A DNA stretch of 49,272 bases from an uncultured Cytophaga sp. (GTDB lineage Bacteria > Bacteroidota > Bacteroidia > Cytophagales > Cytophagaceae): NCBI RefSeq assembly GCF_937863595.1, contig NZ_CALMGQ010000183.1, positions 1 through 49,272 on the forward strand, read 5' to 3'. The notes beneath the pieces are model-generated. The model had not been told where the DNA came from. It was given only the letters and a program-made list of their open reading frames with translations, and searched no databases. The first letter of the stretch is position 1. Every line of letters starts with the position of its first letter. The translations under genes and the position numbers were made by a program. Positions 46,197-49,272 of the stretch are shown piece by piece.

Positions 46197-48221
46197 ATGA
46201 AAAAACTTTTGCTTTTATTTTTAAGTATTGGAATGCTTCCCATACTTAGCAATGCTGCTTGTACTCTTACTACAACTGGCAATCAGACAATATGTGCAGG
46301 TAGCACAGCTAATTTAATTAGCACTGGAACTGGCGGCTTTACGGCGTATAATTGGACTTCTACTGGCACTGGAACATTCTCTAATTTTACCACATTAAAT
46401 AGTATTTACACACCATCCAATGCGGATATAACTGCAGGTACAGTTACTATAACAATAACAGGAACGGGTGGAACATGTTCTACGACAACTTCTTCGTTAA
46501 TTCTTACAATTGCACCTTTACCTACTAGCAATGCAGGAACTGACTTAACGCGCTGCGCTGGAATGGGTGCTGTAAACTTAAATGGAACGATGTCTGCGGG
46601 TGCTAATTTTCTGTGGACTACTTCTGGTTCGGGTTCATTTTCAAATATGACTATGCCTACATCTACGTATATACCTAGCACAGCTGATGAAACTACAGGT
46701 ACAGTAACACTTACTGCAAAAGTAACAAATGCATCTGGATGTGTTGTATCAGATAATTTAGTTTTAACATTTGTACCAATGCCTATTGTCAATGCAGGTC
46801 TGCCTCAAACAATATGCCCCAATGCAATCGTTACATTATCAAATGCAACGGTTACAAATGCTTCCACATTTTCATGGACCACTTCTGGAAACGGAACATT
46901 TACGAACAGCACCACATTACAAACATCTTACTTTCCTTCTGCTTTAGATATTGCTATGGGAAGCGTAACGTTAAAACTATCGGCTATTAGTATGAGCGGA
47001 TGTGTCAGTATGAATACAATGACTGTAACTATTGTTCCTGAAGGCACTGTTAATGCAGGTTTGGATCAAACAATAACAACTGGTTCCGTAAATTTAAGTG
47101 GCACAATAACCATGTTTACTTCTGGTTCTTGGTCAAGTAATGGAACAGGAACATTTGGTTCTACAACTTCATTATCGACAACCTACACACCATCTGCATC
47201 AGACATTTCTAATGGTATCGTAAAAATAACACTTACTGGCCTAAATGGACTATGCACTACTGTGACGGACCAAGTTCTAATTACCATAGGAAATGATTTG
47301 AAAATCTCAGGAACAATTAATGTTGCTGCAAATAAATTGGATAAAGGAGTTGTTATGTTATTTAAACAGTTAAGCTCTGGTTTACATTTCATTAAATCTG
47401 ACACCATCATTGGTAGTGATAATGGGGCATATTTATTCGATCACGTTCCTGCTGGAACTTATGTATTAGTTGCAAGCCCAATTACAGGGTCAAGCTCTTT
47501 AAATACGTTTCTACCTACTTATTCAGGTGGTGTACAAACATGGAAAACTGCAAGCCCAATTACTGTTATAGCAAACAACATATCAAATCTTTCCTTAAAT
47601 TCCTATACAAGTGCTGATCCTACTTGGAACACAGGCTCAGATGTCATTGCAGGGATAATTACAGTGAGTGAAAATGCATCTGCAAATGCACGTACTACAG
47701 GTGCTACTGTACCAGCAGCTTTTGTTATTACTTATTTAACGGATGCCTCTGGAAATAAAATCGCCTACACACAAACAGATGTAAATGGTGCGTATTCATT
47801 CAAAAATGTAAAAGCTGGTAATTATAAAATTGCCCCAGAGTTTGTTGGCACTGGTTTAGCTGCAAACGGAACGTCTATTCCTGTTACTGCAGATGGAAAT
47901 CCTTCTACTAAAGAAGATGGATCTATGACTCTTGAAGAAAAATCGTCATCCACAACAGGAGTACTAAATAAAACATCCTCTACATCAGTTTACGCGTATC
48001 CGAACCCTACGAAAGACATCGTAACTATTACGGTAAGCAACACCTCAGGTTCTGGTGAATTAAAGTTGTACAACGAAACAGGAAGTGTTGCATTTCAAAA
48101 AGTTGTTTCTGTAAACGAACCGACACTTACAGTAAACATTGAAGCATTACCTAAAGGTATTTATATGTTGCAATTAGTAACGAACGATACTGTTTATACT
48201 TCAAAAGTAGTCAAACAATAA
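46197..48221 (+). CDS. Secreted repeat protein with PKD-like and SdrD-B-like domains and T9SS tail
   Basis: 674-aa Thr/Ser-rich exported protein. Signal peptide to Ala20. Four repeats of about 85 residues follow (starts near 25, 110, 195, 275), each built as N-A-G-x-D/P-Q-T-I, then W-T/S-T/S-x-G-x-G-x-F and Y-x-P-S-x-x-D, like PKD/Ig-type modules. Then come two carboxypeptidase-regulatory or SdrD-B-like modules (GAYLFDHVPAGTYVLVASP; GAYSFKNVKAGNYKI), and the T9SS domain (YAYPNPTKDIVTI, LPKGIYMLQLV). The number of modules suggests a stalk-like surface protein. Divergent from the GLUG gene, which shares its 185-base upstream region. Confidence 0.88.
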   Translation: MKKLLLLFLSIGMLPILSNAACTLTTTGNQTICAGSTANLISTGTGGFTAYNWTSTGTGTFSNFTTLNSIYTPSNADITAGTVTITITGTGGTCSTTTSSLILTIAPLPTSNAGTDLTRCAGMGAVNLNGTMSAGANFLWTTSGSGSFSNMTMPTSTYIPSTADETTGTVTLTAKVTNASGCVVSDNLVLTFVPMPIVNAGLPQTICPNAIVTLSNATVTNASTFSWTTSGNGTFTNSTTLQTSYFPSALDIAMGSVTLKLSAISMSGCVSMNTMTVTIVPEGTVNAGLDQTITTGSVNLSGTITMFTSGSWSSNGTGTFGSTTSLSTTYTPSASDISNGIVKITLTGLNGLCTTVTDQVLITIGNDLKISGTINVAANKLDKGVVMLFKQLSSGLHFIKSDTIIGSDNGAYLFDHVPAGTYVLVASPITGSSSLNTFLPTYSGGVQTWKTASPITVIANNISNLSLNSYTSADPTWNTGSDVIAGIITVSENASANARTTGATVPAAFVITYLTDASGNKIAYTQTDVNGAYSFKNVKAGNYKIAPEFVGTGLAANGTSIPVTADGNPSTKEDGSMTLEEKSSSTTGVLNKTSSTSVYAYPNPTKDIVTITVSNTSGSGELKLYNETGSVAFQKVVSVNEPTLTVNIEALPKGIYMLQLVTNDTVYTSKVVKQ

Positions 48222-48241
48222 TTTTTAAAAATCAAGAATTG

Positions 48242-48282
48242 AAGATTCGCTTTGTATCGTACAAAGCGAATCTTTTTTTTAA
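48242..48282 (+). terminator. Terminator of the PKD-like repeat gene
   Basis: 15-bp perfect arms (AAGATTCGCTTTGTA, 48242-48256, with 48260-48274), 3-base loop, then eight Ts. Confidence 0.94.
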
Positions 48283-48350
48283 TCGTACCGGTTTAACGAA
48301 CCTCTAAAATTTGCAAACAATAAATTGCCGTAGTAGAACTAAAATAAATT

Positions 48351-48764
48351 ATGGAAAATGAAATATTAAATCAAACAAATAAGTAGCCTTCTCTTACGGA
48401 TCGCATAAAATCAGCAAGTTTAGATTCTATTTTTATTTTATTTTTGATGTCGATTGTAGCAATGATGTTTGATGAAATCGCTGATGTGCCCGGCTGGATA
48501 CGTGCATGCATATTTATTGGTTTATTTTTCATCTACGAGCCACTTGCCCATACCTTGGGTTGTACATTGGGAAATTATATAATGGATATACGTATTAGAA
48601 GCAATAGTGACCCGAAACAAAAGATAAATATCATTCAATCCTACATTCGTTTTACTTTAAAAATGGCACTTGGATTTATTTCGTTTTTCACAATAAATAG
48701 CAATCCCAATCGCAGAACAATGCATGATATGGTTTCAAAAAGCATCGTAGTGTATTTCGAATAA
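48351..48764 (+). pseudogene. RDD-family membrane protein interrupted by an in-frame TAG at codon 12
   Basis: Starting at the ATG at 48351 the frame reads MENEILNQTNK, then TAG (48384-48386), then PSLTDRIKSASLDSIFILFL and on without another stop to 48764. The segment right after the stop is the RDD opening (Arg, Asp at the start of helix 1), and the remainder (FFIYEPLAHTLGCTLGNYIM, NPNRRTMHDM) is typical RDD sequence. A Tyr codon (TAT or TAC) changed to TAG would account for it. Alternatively translation may start at the ATG at 48447, which removes the RDD residues and half of helix 1. 137 codons in all; function of the family is not firmly known. Confidence 0.6.
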
Positions 48765-48878
48765 ACGAAGAATCTAATTCGTTAGAATTCTGTGTGCTTT
48801 CATGCATGAAACACCTAGAGTTAAAAATTGTACTGTTCAACTATAAAAATATCACGAATGTAAATTTTTTATATGCAT

Positions 48879-49193
48879 TCAATTCTGTCTTCTTTTAGTT
48901 AAGTAATCTCTACTTTCTAACAACAATTCATCACACATACCAGAAACAGACTTTAAAAATGTAGGAGGCACATGTGAATAGGTATCCATAGTTATTTTTT
49001 GACACAATGGGAACATGTAAAATAATTTATATAAAATACAGGTTGCATGTTTGGAAACATCCTCCCGAACTTTAAAATACATTCCATACATCTTAAGTCG
49101 GTAATTTATAAACTCTGAAATATCTGGTATAGATTCAATCCATTTATGCTTATCTAAATAGAATACCCACATGGATATTAGCGCATCTTCCAT
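48879..49193 (-). CDS. Hypothetical protein (104 aa), near window end
   Basis: No family recognised. Mostly helical, basic at the C-terminus (YLTKRRQN), with several Tyr and Phe and three Cys. An in-frame TGA lies 10 codons before the ATG, so the start is probably within the window. It may be the only part of an operon seen here. Coding status is not certain: no neighbour supports it and composition is ordinary. Confidence 0.45.
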   Translation of the reverse strand: MEDALISMWVFYLDKHKWIESIPDISEFINYRLKMYGMYFKVREDVSKHATCILYKLFYMFPLCQKITMDTYSHVPPTFLKSVSGMCDELLLESRDYLTKRRQN

Positions 49194-49272
49194 CTCAGCT
49201 ACATCAATAGCACTAAACTCGGGTCAGGTAAAAAAGCTGGGGAGTAACTGATAAAATATTAACTTTACAGGT

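Noticed and set aside
48351..48764. Pyrrolysine or programmed amber readthrough in the RDD gene
   Set aside because: No supporting structure after the TAG and no pyl genes in the window; a nonsense mutation or later start is more likely.

Overview
The window looks like a chromosome segment of a gliding, polymer-degrading member of the Bacteroidota, most likely Cytophaga hutchinsonii or a close relative. This is judged from protein character and not from a database match. The pointers are several secreted proteins ending in type IX secretion (T9SS) sorting domains of the YPNPT-type, a Bacteroidota-style -33 TTG / -7 TAnnTTTG promoter ahead of the L21 gene, no Shine-Dalgarno usage, low GC, and families common in this phylum (FG-GAP propeller, GLUG repeats, VWA-OmpA, HXXEE, Crp-like regulator with pirin and YceI).

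Layout. 1-18 kb is core housekeeping in short operons separated by strong hairpin terminators: glucose-6-phosphate isomerase (5' end cut by the window), a GH3 lipoprotein, a DNRLRE-type lipoprotein, a sterol-desaturase family membrane enzyme, a flavin/PNPOx-like protein, mannose-6-phosphate isomerase, YraN, LipB, a double ABC ATPase with RNase R, a polyprenyl synthase with a rhomboid protease, and a diacylglycerol kinase-like gene overlapping an App1-like phosphatidate phosphatase gene. 16.4-20.1 kb carries a secreted beta-helix protein, a cation exchanger and L21-L27. 20.6-24.0 kb is the class Ia ribonucleotide reductase (nrdB-nrdA).

24.1-30.1 kb is accessory. It starts with a HEPN-domain protein (R-x4-H motif), followed by small secreted or lipoprotein genes, each trailed by dispersed repeats. 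Three repeat families are visible: a palindromic REP-like element (core GGCGCCAGTCTTTAGCGC), a hairpin element with TGTCTGAA/TTCAGACA ends, and a 'tail' unit containing GTTGGCTAATTGAGCG. In the middle sits a REP-associated tyrosine transposase (RAYT) gene broken by one in-frame TAA, with a roughly 250-bp tandem duplication that carries a copy of its 5' end. Degenerate copies of the same repeats recur at 19.3, 29.9, 32.8, 35.5, 36.4 and 40.0-40.2 kb.

30-40 kb holds a seven-blade FG-GAP propeller protein, a Crp/Fnr-type regulator followed by a pirin-YceI operon with two TTGAC-N4-GTCAA-like boxes in front of it, an HXXEE membrane protein, and the ackA-pta acetate pathway. 40-48 kb holds a 1310-aa VWA/WD40-like/OmpA envelope protein and two T9SS cargo proteins. 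The window ends with an RDD-family gene interrupted by an early amber codon and an unrecognised small ORF.

The observations most worth following are the decaying RAYT/REP system with its composite repeats, the HEPN protein beside it, the putative Crp/Fnr operator pair ahead of pirin-YceI, the overlapping opposing lipid enzymes, and the interrupted RDD gene.
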